From the NCBI GenBank assembly GCA_958439205.1, contig OY288189.1:1186001-1250000 (forward strand): a stretch of DNA of 64,000 bases, in the 5' to 3' direction. Each line of letters opens with the position of its first letter. The stretch's first letter is position 1. Both the position numbers and the translations under genes were made by a program. Source of the DNA: an uncultured Allorhizobium sp. (GTDB lineage: Bacteria; Pseudomonadota; Alphaproteobacteria; Rhizobiales; Rhizobiaceae). Shown here one piece after another: positions 1 through 7,679 of this stretch. The notes beneath the pieces were generated by a model. The model saw only the letters and a list, made by a program, of their open reading frames with translations, did not search any database and was not told where the DNA came from.

Positions 1-537
1 GATGCCCTGCGCGCCGATGAAGATGCGGCGGGCATAGAAATTGCGGATCGCGTCATTCTCGAAAGGCGAGAGGATCAGGCTCTGGTCGCGATAGATCGCG
101 CCGCCCGGAACCGAGACCGTACATTTCGAGTGCTTCACCAGATGTTCGGCGATCGCGAATGAGTTGGTCATGACCTGCAGGCGGCGGGCCGACATGAAAT
201 GCACCATCTGGAAGGTGGTGGTGCCACCGTTGATGATGATCGAATCACCTTCCTCGCAGAGATCGACGGCTGCGCGCGCAATTGCGCGTTTCTTGTCGAT
301 ATTGACCGATTCGGAAACGCGGAACGGGCGTGCTGCGAGATTTCCAAGCTGTGGCGGGTGCACGGCTTCTGCGCCACCGCGGACGCGCCTCAGCTTTCCC
401 TGCACATGGAGAGACGCGATATCCCTGCGGATCGTGGCTTCTGAAGCCTCGGTCAGCTCGGCAATGTCCTGCACCGTGATCACAGGCTTCTCCTGGATCG
501 CGCTCAGAATAATGCGATGGCGTTCGCGTTCGTGCAT
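1..537 (-). CDS. rhaR: DeoR-family repressor of rhamnose catabolism, partial (C-terminus outside window)
   Basis: The frame is open from an ATG at 537 to the window edge, giving the first 179 residues. An AGGAGGA ribosome site precedes the ATG. Residues 1-55 form a DeoR winged helix (MHERERHRIILSAIQEKP, then EASEATIRRDIASLHVQGKL). From about residue 80 the sugar-phosphate sensor domain begins, with the typical IIINGGTTTFQM loop. It is divergent from rhaD across 200 bp that carry a long inverted repeat. In Rhizobium leguminosarum the DeoR-type RhaR negatively controls the divergent rhaRST.. and rhaDI transcripts, so the role is inferred from family plus context. The missing part should complete a protein of about 260-270 residues. 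Confidence 0.82.
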   Translation of the reverse strand, partial: MHERERHRIILSAIQEKPVITVQDIAELTEASEATIRRDIASLHVQGKLRRVRGGAEAVHPPQLGNLAARPFRVSESVNIDKKRAIARAAVDLCEEGDSIIINGGTTTFQMVHFMSARRLQVMTNSFAIAEHLVKHSKCTVSVPGGAIYRDQSLILSPFENDAIRNFYARRIFIGAQGI

Positions 538-580
538 GGGGTCCTCCTGACGCTGATTTATTCGCAATGTTTTTACGCTG

Positions 581-649
581 TCAATCAGAAACGATCAAAA
601 ATAATAATACTGCAGCGCACAATGAAAAGAAATGATCGAAACTGATTGA
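581..649. promoter_or_regulatory. Putative RhaR operator: long inverted repeat between rhaR and rhaD
   Basis: TCAATCAGAAACGATCA at 581-597 is mirrored by TGATCGAAACTGATTGA at 633-649. Only the central four bases of each arm break the symmetry. The arms are 52 bp apart centre to centre, about five helical turns, which suits two repressor units and a DNA loop. The right arm overlaps the TTGACA of the proposed rhaD promoter. Assignment to RhaR is inference from position. Confidence 0.6.
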
Positions 650-675
650 CAATCGGTCGAGGGCTGCGCGATATC
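646..675 (+). promoter_or_regulatory. Candidate sigma-70 promoter of rhaD
   Basis: TTGACA at 646-651 is followed after 18 bp by GATATC (670-675). The -35 box lies inside the right arm of the inverted repeat, so a bound repressor would block RNA polymerase. The -10 match is weak. Confidence 0.4.
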
Positions 676-691
676 TGCGAACAAGATGTAG

Positions 692-714
692 ATGAGCCGG
701 CATTGCCGGCTCAT
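692..714. repeat. Perfect 11-bp palindrome in the rhaD leader
   Basis: ATGAGCCGGCA (692-702) and TGCCGGCTCAT (704-714) are exact reverse complements around one base, 23 bp before the rhaD ATG. It could be a second regulator site or an RNA hairpin just before the ribosome site. No T-run follows. Confidence 0.5.
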
Positions 715-737
715 GAGATAATTGCAGGGAGGATGTC

Positions 738-2834
738 ATGACGGGCCAAACCCGCCTTCTCGAAAATCGTTGGGATGATGCTTATGCCGCCACGCTCGAT
801 GAGCCCGGCAAGCTTCTGTATCGATCCAACCTGCTGGGTGCCGATAAGCGCATCACCAATTATGGGGGCGGCAACACCTCTGCCAAGGTGATGGAAATCG
901 ATCCGCTGACGGGGCAGACGGTCAAGGTTCTCTGGGTCAAGGGATCCGGCGGCGACGTCGGCACGATCAAGCTCGATGGGTTTGCGACGCTTTACCAGGA
1001 CAAGCTGGAAGCGTTGAAGGGAATTTATCAGGGCGTGCACGACGAAGACCGAATGGTCGGTTTCCTGCCGCATTGCACCTTCAACCTCAATCCGCGCGCA
1101 GCATCCATCGATACGCCGCTGCATGGTTTCGTGCCGTTCACGCATGTCGATCACATGCATCCGGACGCGATCATTGCGATTGCAGCCTCTAAGAATTCCA
1201 AGGAATTGACGCAGAAGGTCTTTGGCTCCGAGATCGGCTGGCTGCCCTGGCGCCGTCCCGGTTTCCAGCTCGGTCTCGATCTCGAAGCCTTCGTGAAGGC
1301 CAATCCGACCGCGAAGGGCGTCGTTCTCGAAAGCCACGGCCTGTTCACCTGGGCCGATGATGCCAAGGACTGCTATCTGCTGACGCTCGAGATCATCAAC
1401 AAGGCGATCGAGTGGTTTGCCAAGGAGACCGACGGCAAGACGATCTTCGGCGGTGCGGTATCGAAGAGCCTGCCGGCAGACGAGCGCCGCGCGATTGCCG
1501 CGCGTCTGATGCCGGAGATCCGCGGCCGCATCGGCAAGGGCGAGCGTAAGCTCGGCCATTTCGATGATCAGGATGCCGTGCTCGAATTCGTCAATTCCAG
1601 CCATCTGCAGCCGCTCGGCGCGCTCGGAACGTCCTGCCCGGACCATTTCCTGCGCACCAAGATCCGGCCGCTGATCGTCGATTTCGATCCGGCAATGCCA
1701 GATGTCGATGCGGTTCTTGCCGGTCTGGACAAGGCGCTCGAAGCCTACCGCGCCGACTATAGGGGCTACTACGAGGCTTGCCGTCACGACAATTCGCCCG
1801 CCATCCGCGATCCGAACCCGGTCATCTTCCTGGTTCCTGGCGTCGGCATGCTATCCTTTGCCAAGGACAAGGCGACGGCCCGCATTGCCGGTGAGTTCTA
1901 TGTCAATGCGATCAACGTCATGCGCGGCGCCTCGACGGTCTCCGAGTATCAGGGACTGCCGGAGCAGGAAGCCTTCGACATCGAATACTGGCTGCTCGAA
2001 GAGGCAAAGCTGCAGCGTATGCCTAAGCCGAAGAGCCTGGCCGGTCGCGTCGCCTTCGTCACCGGTGGTGCCGGCGGGATTGGCCGGGCAACGGCGGACC
2101 GTCTGATGGCGGAGGGTGCTTGCGTGGTTCTGGCCGATATCGATGCGGCAGCACTCGACCAGACAGTTGCGGATTTCTCCAAACGCCATGGTGCGGATGT
2201 TGTGCGTTCAGCACAGCTCGACGTAACCCGTGAGGACGCGGTCATCCGCGCTTTTGCAGAGGCCTGCGTCGAATTCGGCGGTGTTGACATTCTCGTTTCG
2301 AATGCCGGGATCGCCTCGTCTGCGCCGGTCGAAGACACGACGCTTGCGATGTGGGACAAGAATATCAGCATCCTGGCAACCGGCTATTTCCTCGTGTCGC
2401 GGGAAGCCTTCCGGCTGTTCCGGCGGCAGAAGCTCGGCGGCAACGTCGTTTTCGTCGCCTCGAAGAATGGTCTGGCCTCATCGCCCAATGCGTCCGCCTA
2501 CTGCACGGCAAAGGCGGCCGAGATCCATCTCGCCCGCTGCCTGGCGCTCGAAGGCGCCGATGCCGGCATCCGGGTGAATACTGTCAATCCGGATGCGGTT
2601 CTGCGCGGTTCGAAGATCTGGAATGGCGAATGGCGCGAGCAACGTGCGGCCTCCTCGAAGATCGAAGTTACCGATCTCGAGGAGCATTACCGTAATCGCT
2701 CGATGCTGAAGCTGAATGTCTTCCCGGAAGACATCGCGGAGGCGATCTACTTCCTCGCCTCCGATCTCTCGGCGAAATCCACCGGCAACATCATCAATGT
2801 CGATGCCGGCAATGCGCAGAGCTTCCCGCGCTGA
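738..2834 (+). CDS. rhaD: Bifunctional rhamnulose-1-phosphate aldolase / short-chain dehydrogenase
   Basis: 698 residues. The ATG at 738 has GGGAGGA just upstream. Residues 1 to about 420 are a class II aldolase/adducin-type domain with a metal-binding histidine cluster (FVPFTHVDHMHPDA). From about 430 a classical SDR domain follows: the GGAGGIGRA nucleotide loop, VSNAGIA, and the YCTAKAA catalytic Tyr/Lys. The family cleaves rhamnulose-1-phosphate to dihydroxyacetone phosphate and lactaldehyde, and the SDR half is thought to oxidise the lactaldehyde. Cytoplasmic. It should act with rhaI downstream, although an antisense gene lies between them. The length fits the fused RhaD form of rhizobia. 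Confidence 0.9.
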   Translation: MTGQTRLLENRWDDAYAATLDEPGKLLYRSNLLGADKRITNYGGGNTSAKVMEIDPLTGQTVKVLWVKGSGGDVGTIKLDGFATLYQDKLEALKGIYQGVHDEDRMVGFLPHCTFNLNPRAASIDTPLHGFVPFTHVDHMHPDAIIAIAASKNSKELTQKVFGSEIGWLPWRRPGFQLGLDLEAFVKANPTAKGVVLESHGLFTWADDAKDCYLLTLEIINKAIEWFAKETDGKTIFGGAVSKSLPADERRAIAARLMPEIRGRIGKGERKLGHFDDQDAVLEFVNSSHLQPLGALGTSCPDHFLRTKIRPLIVDFDPAMPDVDAVLAGLDKALEAYRADYRGYYEACRHDNSPAIRDPNPVIFLVPGVGMLSFAKDKATARIAGEFYVNAINVMRGASTVSEYQGLPEQEAFDIEYWLLEEAKLQRMPKPKSLAGRVAFVTGGAGGIGRATADRLMAEGACVVLADIDAAALDQTVADFSKRHGADVVRSAQLDVTREDAVIRAFAEACVEFGGVDILVSNAGIASSAPVEDTTLAMWDKNISILATGYFLVSREAFRLFRRQKLGGNVVFVASKNGLASSPNASAYCTAKAAEIHLARCLALEGADAGIRVNTVNPDAVLRGSKIWNGEWREQRAASSKIEVTDLEEHYRNRSMLKLNVFPEDIAEAIYFLASDLSAKSTGNIINVDAGNAQSFPR

Positions 2835-2843
2835 TCTCCCAAG

Positions 2844-2869
2844 CCGTCGCGGCGCATGCGCCGCGGCGG
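2844..2869. terminator. GC-rich hairpin after rhaD
   Basis: CCGTCGCGGCGCA pairs with TGCGCCGCGGCGG with one G-U. It sits between the 3' ends of rhaD and the convergent Pmp3 gene. No T-run follows on either strand, so it may only slow transcription or protect the 3' end. Confidence 0.4.
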
Positions 2870-2873
2870 GATC

Positions 2874-3032
2874 CTACTTGCGGATGATCACCCAGATGGC
2901 ATGGATGATGCCCGGGATATAGCCGAAGAGCGTGAGCAGGATGTTCAGCCAGAAATGCAGGCCAATGCCGACCTGGAGGAAAACGCCGAGTGGCGGCAGG
3001 AGGATGGCAAGCAAAATGCGAAGAACGTCCAT
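2874..3032 (-). CDS. Pmp3/YqaE-family small membrane protein
   Basis: 52 residues starting MDVLRILLAILLPPLGVF, with two hydrophobic segments (about 3-22 and 27-48) and the PPLGVF and GYIPGIIHA motifs of the Pmp3 (UPF0057) family. The start at 3032 is chosen because CGGAG lies seven bases upstream; a longer frame to 3083 adds an unconserved tail. The family is often salt- or cold-induced and affects membrane potential in yeast. Here the gene lies antisense between rhaD and rhaI. A degenerate general-stress promoter (CGAAC-N17-GTT) precedes it. Confidence 0.85.
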   Translation of the reverse strand: MDVLRILLAILLPPLGVFLQVGIGLHFWLNILLTLFGYIPGIIHAIWVIIRK

Positions 3033-3065
3033 GATGGCTCCGATTTTCATTTGAGACTGCAGATA

Positions 3066-3090
3066 AACGCGCTTCGATGACAATCGTTCG
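3066..3090 (-). promoter_or_regulatory. Possible EcfG/RpoE2-type promoter of the Pmp3 gene (degenerate)
   Basis: On the minus strand CGAAC, 17 bases, then GTT, 34 bp before the start codon. The spacing matches the rhizobial general-stress consensus GGAAC-N18/19-TT, but the first G is C. Confidence 0.3.
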
Positions 3091-3108
3091 CGCGAGGTGG
3101 AGGAAAGA

Positions 3109-4401
3109 ATGAGCGAAATCCGAATTCCGGTCGATATCGTCGCGGCGGAAAACGAGCGGCGCGAGGCGGCTCACCGTAGCGACTTTCAGGCGCTGGGCGA
3201 GAAACTCGCGCGCAACTCCATCGATATCGAGAGCGTGACCGCGAAGGTCGCGGATTTCTTCGTGGCCGTGCCCTCCTGGGGCGTTGGGACCGGCGGCACA
3301 CGTTTCGCCCGTTTCCCGGGGCAGGGAGAACCGCGGCACATCTTCGACAAGCTCGACGATTGCGGCGTCATCCAGCAGTTGACGCGGGCGACGCCGACCG
3401 TTTCGCTGCATATCCCCTGGGACAAGGCGGATCCGAAGGAGCTGAAGGCCAAGGCGGATGCTTTGGGGCTGGGCTTCGATGCGATGAATTCGAACACCTT
3501 CTCTGATAGCCCTGAGCAGCCGCATTCCTACAAGTACGGCTCCCTCAGCCATGTGGATGCCGCGACCCGCCGGCAGGCCGTCGAGCACAACATCGAATGC
3601 ATCGAACTCGGTGCCGCACTCGGCTCCAAGGCGCTGACGGTCTGGATCGGTGATGGGTCCAACTTCCCCGGGCAGAGCAACTTCACCCGCCAGTTCGAGC
3701 GTTATCTCGACGCGATGCGGGACATCTACAAGGCGCTGCCGGACGACTGGCGGCTGTTCTCCGAACACAAGATGTACGAGCCGGCCTTCTATTCGACGGT
3801 CGTGCAGGATTGGGGCACGAACTACCTGATCGCCCAGACACTGGGTGAAAAGGCCCATTGCCTGGTCGACCTCGGGCATCATGCGCCAAACACCAATATC
3901 GAGATGATCGTCGCGCGGCTTATCCAGTTCGGCAAGCTCGGTGGCTTCCACTTCAACGACAGCAAGTATGGCGATGACGATCTGGATGCCGGGTCGGTCG
4001 AACCCTACCGTCTGTTCCTCGTTTTCAACGAGTTGGTCGATGCGGAGCATCGGGGTGTGAAGGGTTTCCACCCAGCGCATATGATTGACCAAAGCCACAA
4101 TGTGACAGACCCGATCGAGAGCCTGATTTCCAGTGCCAACGAGATCCGCCGTGCCTATGCGCAGGCGCTTCTGGTGGATCGCGCGGCACTTGAGGGCTAC
4201 CAGACCGACAACGACGCGCTGATGGCATCCGAAACACTGAAGCGGGCTTATCGCACCGATGTCGAGCCGATCCTCGCCGAGGCAAGACGGCGGTCCGGCG
4301 GGGCGATCGATCCGGTCGCGACCTACCGGGCCAGCGGCTACCGGGGTCGTGTTGCGGCCGAGCGTCCGGCGGTCAAGGGCGGCTCCGGCGGTATCGTCTG
4401 A
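3109..4401 (+). CDS. rhaI: L-rhamnose isomerase of the rhizobial catabolic type
   Basis: 430 residues. ATG at 3109 has GGAGGAAAG directly before it; a GTG four codons earlier lies inside that ribosome site and is rejected. The protein belongs to the xylose-isomerase-like TIM-barrel sugar isomerases, with metal-ligand-type segments EHKMYEP, DLGHHAPN and FHFNDSKYGDDD. It should convert L-rhamnose to L-rhamnulose, upstream of RhaD. The order rhaD-rhaI matches Rhizobium, but the 274-bp gap with an opposing gene means rhaI may need its own promoter or readthrough. The pathway kinase is not in the window. Confidence 0.88.
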   Translation: MSEIRIPVDIVAAENERREAAHRSDFQALGEKLARNSIDIESVTAKVADFFVAVPSWGVGTGGTRFARFPGQGEPRHIFDKLDDCGVIQQLTRATPTVSLHIPWDKADPKELKAKADALGLGFDAMNSNTFSDSPEQPHSYKYGSLSHVDAATRRQAVEHNIECIELGAALGSKALTVWIGDGSNFPGQSNFTRQFERYLDAMRDIYKALPDDWRLFSEHKMYEPAFYSTVVQDWGTNYLIAQTLGEKAHCLVDLGHHAPNTNIEMIVARLIQFGKLGGFHFNDSKYGDDDLDAGSVEPYRLFLVFNELVDAEHRGVKGFHPAHMIDQSHNVTDPIESLISSANEIRRAYAQALLVDRAALEGYQTDNDALMASETLKRAYRTDVEPILAEARRRSGGAIDPVATYRASGYRGRVAAERPAVKGGSGGIV

Positions 4402-4426
4402 ACTGGATCTCATTCTCATCTCGTGA

Positions 4427-4456
4427 AAACGCCCGGGCAAAACCCGGGCGTTTCTT
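4427..4456. terminator. Bidirectional terminator between rhaI and the BI-1 gene
   Basis: AAACGCCCGGG (4427-4437), loop CAAAA, CCCGGGCGTTT (4443-4453), then TTTCTTG. The A-rich 5' side gives a T-run on the minus strand as well, so it can serve both convergent genes. Confidence 0.88.
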
Positions 4457-4486
4457 GTTGAAGCGTTCTCCCGACGCGTTTTTATC

Positions 4487-5206
4487 TTATTCTTCGCGCT
4501 GGCCCGTCAGGCTCAGCAGCAGCTGGAACAGGTTGACGAAGTTGAGGTAGAGCGACAGAGCGCCGAAGACGGCGAGCTTCTGCTGGCTCTCCTGGTCAAA
4601 GTTTTCGGCATACTGTTCCTTGATGTTCTGGGTATCCCAGGCGGTCAGACCGACGAAGACGACGACGCCGATGACCGAGATCGCGAACTGCAGGGCGCTG
4701 GAGCCCAAGAAGATGTTGACGATCGAAGCGATGACGACACCGATCAGACCCATCATCAGGAACGAGCCGAACTTCGACAGGTCACGCTTCGTCGTGTAGC
4801 CGTAGAGGCTCATCGCCCCGAACATGGTCGCGGTGATGAAGAAGGTGCGAGCGATCGAGGTTCCGGTGAAGACCAGGAATACGGACGACAGCGACAGACC
4901 CATCACGGCTGCGAAGGCCCAGAAGGCCATCTGCGCGGTTGCGGCCGACATCGCGTGAATGCGGAACGAGAAGAAGAAGACGAAGGCGAGCGGCGCCAGC
5001 ATCACGACCCACTTGAGCGGGGTGGAGAAGATCGGCACGTATAGCGCCGGCGTCTGGCTGACCACGAAGGCGACGATGCCTGTGATGATAAGGCCGAGGC
5101 CCATGTAGTTGTAAACGCGCAGCATGTGCTTGCGCAGACCTTCGTCGAAGATTGCTGCGGACTGGGCCTGAGCGCCGTAGCCGAAGCGGTTCTGGATAGG
5201 ATCCAT
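4487..5206 (-). CDS. Bax inhibitor-1 / YccA-family membrane protein
   Basis: 239 residues with seven predicted membrane segments from about residue 30 to 235 and the family pattern (FAAVMGLSLSSVFLVFTG, MFGAMSLYGYTTKRDLS, LTAWDTQNIKEQY). A 25-residue hydrophilic N-terminus precedes the first segment. BI-1 proteins are inner-membrane calcium-leak or protease-modulating proteins; the bacterial role is unsettled. It follows the anti-sigma gene on the same strand after 20 bp, with AGGAGGT overlapping that gap, so it may be cotranscribed with the ECF pair, although a BI-1 regulon link is not established. Confidence 0.9.
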   Translation of the reverse strand: MDPIQNRFGYGAQAQSAAIFDEGLRKHMLRVYNYMGLGLIITGIVAFVVSQTPALYVPIFSTPLKWVVMLAPLAFVFFFSFRIHAMSAATAQMAFWAFAAVMGLSLSSVFLVFTGTSIARTFFITATMFGAMSLYGYTTKRDLSKFGSFLMMGLIGVVIASIVNIFLGSSALQFAISVIGVVVFVGLTAWDTQNIKEQYAENFDQESQQKLAVFGALSLYLNFVNLFQLLLSLTGQREE

Positions 5207-5226
5207 AGTCAGTTACCTCCTTGGGA

Positions 5227-6000
5227 TCAGTAAAGGGTACGGGCAAGCTTGCGGGCCTGTTCGGCCAGCTTGTCCGCATTTTCGGTTTCGGAGATCAGCG
5301 CGTAGGCAACCTCGCCGATCTGCCAGTAGGCGGCGTTGGTCTGGCCCTCCTGCTTCAGCAGCACTTGCTGAACCGAGAAATTGCCAGGCCGGACGGCGAA
5401 GAGGGACAGCCTCTCGCCGGATTGGGGCTCCACTTCAAGCTCGACACTCGGGCCGTAGGTGGAGGGGAAAACCTGCGCGTCGCGCACAGACCATTCTGCC
5501 GGCATCGTGGGCAGAACGATCGCTGTCGCCGAACGGATCTCAGCCGGGTCAAAGCGGCTCACTTCCGCCTGTGACGACATCTGCTCGCGCAGTTCTGCCG
5601 TCTGATGCGCGCGCATGGCTTCCTCGACGAATTGTGGAGGCGGGACGGAGGCCACCACTTCGCCGATGCTGCCGGGTGCGATCCAGGCATGGGCGATCCA
5701 GCCGGCGCCGATCAAAAGCGCAACCGATGCCGCGCGCCGCATCACGTCAAAGGTGCGCGGACGGTTCAAGGCGCTTTCCAGGACCCGAGCTGCTTCGCGT
5801 GTTTCCTGACGGACGCCTGTCGGCATGCCGGCCAGTGCCAGCCGCAACTCATCACGGACGCGCAGATCTGCCATGACCTTGGCAGCGATGGATGGGTTCT
5901 CCGAGAGATAAGCCTCGACCTCGATACGGCGGCCGACATCCAGCTGGTCGTCGACATAGGCGTGCAGGTCGGCCTCGATCACGGGATCATTGCTTGTCAT
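5227..6000 (-). CDS. Membrane anti-sigma factor partner of the ECF sigma factor
   Basis: 257 residues. The ATG at 6000 is chosen for its TGGAGGAAA site and because residues 1-75 form the short N-terminal anti-sigma domain (DLHAYVDDQLDVGRR, then ADLRVRDELRLAL). One membrane helix is visible at about 90-112 (AASVALLIGAGWIAHAWIA), followed by a soluble C-terminal domain of about 145 residues, likely periplasmic. The start overlaps the end of the sigma gene by 14 bp, so the pair is translationally coupled. The zinc-binding HxxxCxxC motif of ZAS anti-sigma factors is absent. The inducing signal cannot be read from sequence. Confidence 0.82.
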   Translation of the reverse strand: MTSNDPVIEADLHAYVDDQLDVGRRIEVEAYLSENPSIAAKVMADLRVRDELRLALAGMPTGVRQETREAARVLESALNRPRTFDVMRRAASVALLIGAGWIAHAWIAPGSIGEVVASVPPPQFVEEAMRAHQTAELREQMSSQAEVSRFDPAEIRSATAIVLPTMPAEWSVRDAQVFPSTYGPSVELEVEPQSGERLSLFAVRPGNFSVQQVLLKQEGQTNAAYWQIGEVAYALISETENADKLAEQARKLARTLY

Positions 6001-6532
6001 CGGGGTTTCCTCCAACGATTCTGAGGTGTGGCACCGCGCTCGCCTCCTCGCCGCCTTCCATCGCCCGAAGACGGGCGCGGGCGCGAGAGACACGAGACAT
6101 CAGTGTGCCAACGGGAATATTCAGGACATCGGCGGCCTCCTGATAGGAGAGCTCCTCGATGGCCACGAGATGCAGTGCTTCGCGCTGGTCTTCCGGCAGA
6201 GACAGGAAGGCGTCCCGCACCTGGGCGAGCCGCACCGAATGTTCCTGTCCTGCGGGTGCTACCGTTTCGGACAGTTCCAGGGCTGCGTCGTGACGGCGAT
6301 TGACCGCACGGTCGCGGCGGAGCCGGTCGATATGGGTGTTGTGCAGGATCGACATCAGCCAGTTGCGGATGTTGCCGCTGCTGCGAAACGTCGACTTGCG
6401 CTCCAGCGCGCGGACGAGAGCATCATGAACGAGGTCTTCGGCCTCGTCGGGATTCCTGACGAGCGAACGGGCATAGCGTCGCAAGGCTGCGAGCTGGCCA
6501 ATCACATTGAACGGGTTCGAGTTCGTCGTCAT
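5987..6532 (-). CDS. ECF-subfamily RNA polymerase sigma factor
   Basis: 181 residues. Sigma region 2 spans about 12-80 (LRRYARSLVRNPDEAEDLVHDAL, with the WLMSILHNTHIDRLRR -10 recognition helix). Region 4 spans about 105-157 (LPEDQREALHLVAIEELSYQEAA, then VPVGT-type helix IPVGTLMSRVSRARARL). It has the short two-domain architecture typical of ECF factors. Its gene overlaps its anti-sigma gene. No nepR or phyR lies nearby, so it is not the general-stress EcfG. A likely self-recognised promoter lies only nine bases upstream. Confidence 0.92.
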   Translation of the reverse strand: MTTNSNPFNVIGQLAALRRYARSLVRNPDEAEDLVHDALVRALERKSTFRSSGNIRNWLMSILHNTHIDRLRRDRAVNRRHDAALELSETVAPAGQEHSVRLAQVRDAFLSLPEDQREALHLVAIEELSYQEAADVLNIPVGTLMSRVSRARARLRAMEGGEEASAVPHLRIVGGNPDDKQ

Positions 6533-6540
6533 GCCCCAGT

Positions 6541-6567
6541 ATACGGAGCTGAACGTGATCCTATTCC
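6541..6567 (-). promoter_or_regulatory. Candidate autoregulated ECF promoter
   Basis: On the minus strand GGAATA (6567-6562), 16 bases, CGTAT (6545-6541). This fits the general ECF pattern with a GGAA -35 and CGT -10. Transcription would begin about 6535, only a few bases from the ATG at 6532, predicting a leaderless or nearly leaderless message. No good ribosome site is visible. Confidence 0.5.
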
Positions 6568-6598
6568 ACCGTCAGTCAAAAATATTTCGGATATGGTT

Positions 6599-7237
6599 TC
6601 AGGGGCCGATTGCCCAGCCCAGACCCCGGGCTGCGGCATAGACCAGGCCACCGGATGCGCCGAGTGCAATCACACCCATGGCGACGCCGAGGATGGCGAC
6701 AAGACCGTCACGCTCCATGAGGCCGAGTGCGATCATGACCAAGGCCGCAACGGGCAGGAAATTGCCAAAGGGGATAGGCAGAGCCACCGCGATGGCCAGG
6801 AGCAGCACCGGCACACCGAGGAAAGCCTGTGCACGAGGACCCGCGAGATGGCGCATGCGGTTCTTGCGCAGCAGCGTTTCCACGCGGGCGACCAGAGGGG
6901 CGGTGTAGCGGACCATCACGTCGATCACGCCGCTGGAGACCTGACGGCGGCCGAGAAATTTTGGCAACCAGATGCGGCGAAAGCCGGCAATGATCTGGAT
7001 CGAGACAATGGCCAGACAGCTGCCGAAGACCATGCCGAAGGGGCCGGGGATCGGGGTAAGGGCCGGCAGCGACAGGATGAGGATCGCAAACGCAATGCTG
7101 CTGCGGCCCATGGCCGACATTAGTTCGTCCAGGCTCACAGAGCCCGCTTCTGCCGCACGGGCCTGTAGGCGGGCAAGCCTTCTCGATGCCACCCCGCCTT
7201 CGGGAGCCGGGCTGTCTGGTGGCTCTGAACTGTTCAT
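6599..7237 (-). CDS. ExoD-like membrane protein
   Basis: 212 residues from the ATG at 7237, with GGAG about 13 bases upstream. A charged N-terminus of about 45 residues is followed by a family-typical block (SLDELMSAMGRSSIAFAIL, then LPALTPIPGPFGMVFG) and three or four further hydrophobic helices to the C-terminus. The family is named for Sinorhizobium ExoD, linked to exopolysaccharide synthesis and alkali tolerance; the biochemical activity is unknown. It sits alone, upstream of the ECF promoter on the same strand. Confidence 0.82.
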   Translation of the reverse strand: MNSSEPPDSPAPEGGVASRRLARLQARAAEAGSVSLDELMSAMGRSSIAFAILILSLPALTPIPGPFGMVFGSCLAIVSIQIIAGFRRIWLPKFLGRRQVSSGVIDVMVRYTAPLVARVETLLRKNRMRHLAGPRAQAFLGVPVLLLAIAVALPIPFGNFLPVAALVMIALGLMERDGLVAILGVAMGVIALGASGGLVYAAARGLGWAIGP

Positions 7238-7375
7238 GGTCTGACGTATCTCCTGGCGTTTGAGGAGATGTAGGAGGGCTTTGCCGCGACACAAGGCCGG
7301 TCTGGAGTGCGGCCGCACATCTCCGCGCGTCCACGCCGCTGTCTCCAGAAGTCCAGTGCTGTCGTTGGTTTGTCT

Positions 7376-7401
7376 GGAACCTCGCAGGGCCGCCGGCTGT
7401 T
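7376..7401 (+). promoter_or_regulatory. EcfG/RpoE2-type general-stress promoter
   Basis: GGAAC (7376-7380), 18 bases, GTT (7399-7401). This agrees with the rhizobial consensus GGAAC-N18/19-TT. The start codon of the small protein lies 29 bp downstream. Confidence 0.5.
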
Positions 7402-7429
7402 TCCTGTGTCCAAGCAAAGGAGACGGGCG

Positions 7430-7609
7430 ATGACAGATCACGCTGATACAGCCGACAAGGAACAGACCGAAAAGGGCAAAACGACCGCAGACGAGATGCC
7501 TGCGGCCGGGCCGCACGACAAGCCGGAATTGCAGGATCCGATGAAGACGCCAGGAACGGGCTCGCTGCCTGAGGTCGGATCTCAAGGCTCAGATGTCGGG
7601 CCGGACTGA
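7430..7609 (+). CDS. Small hydrophilic protein of unknown function (59 aa)
   Basis: The ATG at 7430 has AAGGAGA upstream at good spacing. The 59 residues are almost entirely polar: many Asp, Glu, Lys, Pro and Gly, no Cys or Trp and no hydrophobic segment. It is probably disordered. A strong terminator follows 20 bp later and a general-stress promoter precedes it, so it looks like a self-contained stress-induced unit. I do not recognise a family. Confidence 0.7.
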   Translation: MTDHADTADKEQTEKGKTTADEMPAAGPHDKPELQDPMKTPGTGSLPEVGSQGSDVGPD

Positions 7610-7628
7610 GTATCCGGTCTCTGAAACG

Positions 7629-7660
7629 GAAAAGGCCGGCGAAAACGCCGGCCTTTTCTT
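7629..7660. terminator. Bidirectional terminator
   Basis: GAAAAGGCCGGCG (7629-7641) pairs with CGCCGGCCTTTTC (7646-7658), followed by TT. The A-rich left arm gives T residues on the other strand, so it also serves the convergent DUF475 gene. Confidence 0.88.
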
Positions 7661-7679
7661 GTAATTGTGAAGCGATCTA

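Noticed and set aside
164..550. Open frames on the plus strand at the window start
   Set aside because: They are shadows of the DeoR-family gene on the minus strand, which has a clear HTH, sensor domain and ribosome site.
2794..4440. 548-residue minus-strand frame opposite rhaI
   Set aside because: Antisense shadow; rhaI on the other strand has motifs and a proper start.
5987..6532. General-stress sigma factor EcfG/RpoE2
   Set aside because: No nepR or phyR next to it, a membrane anti-sigma partner instead, and a different promoter pattern upstream.
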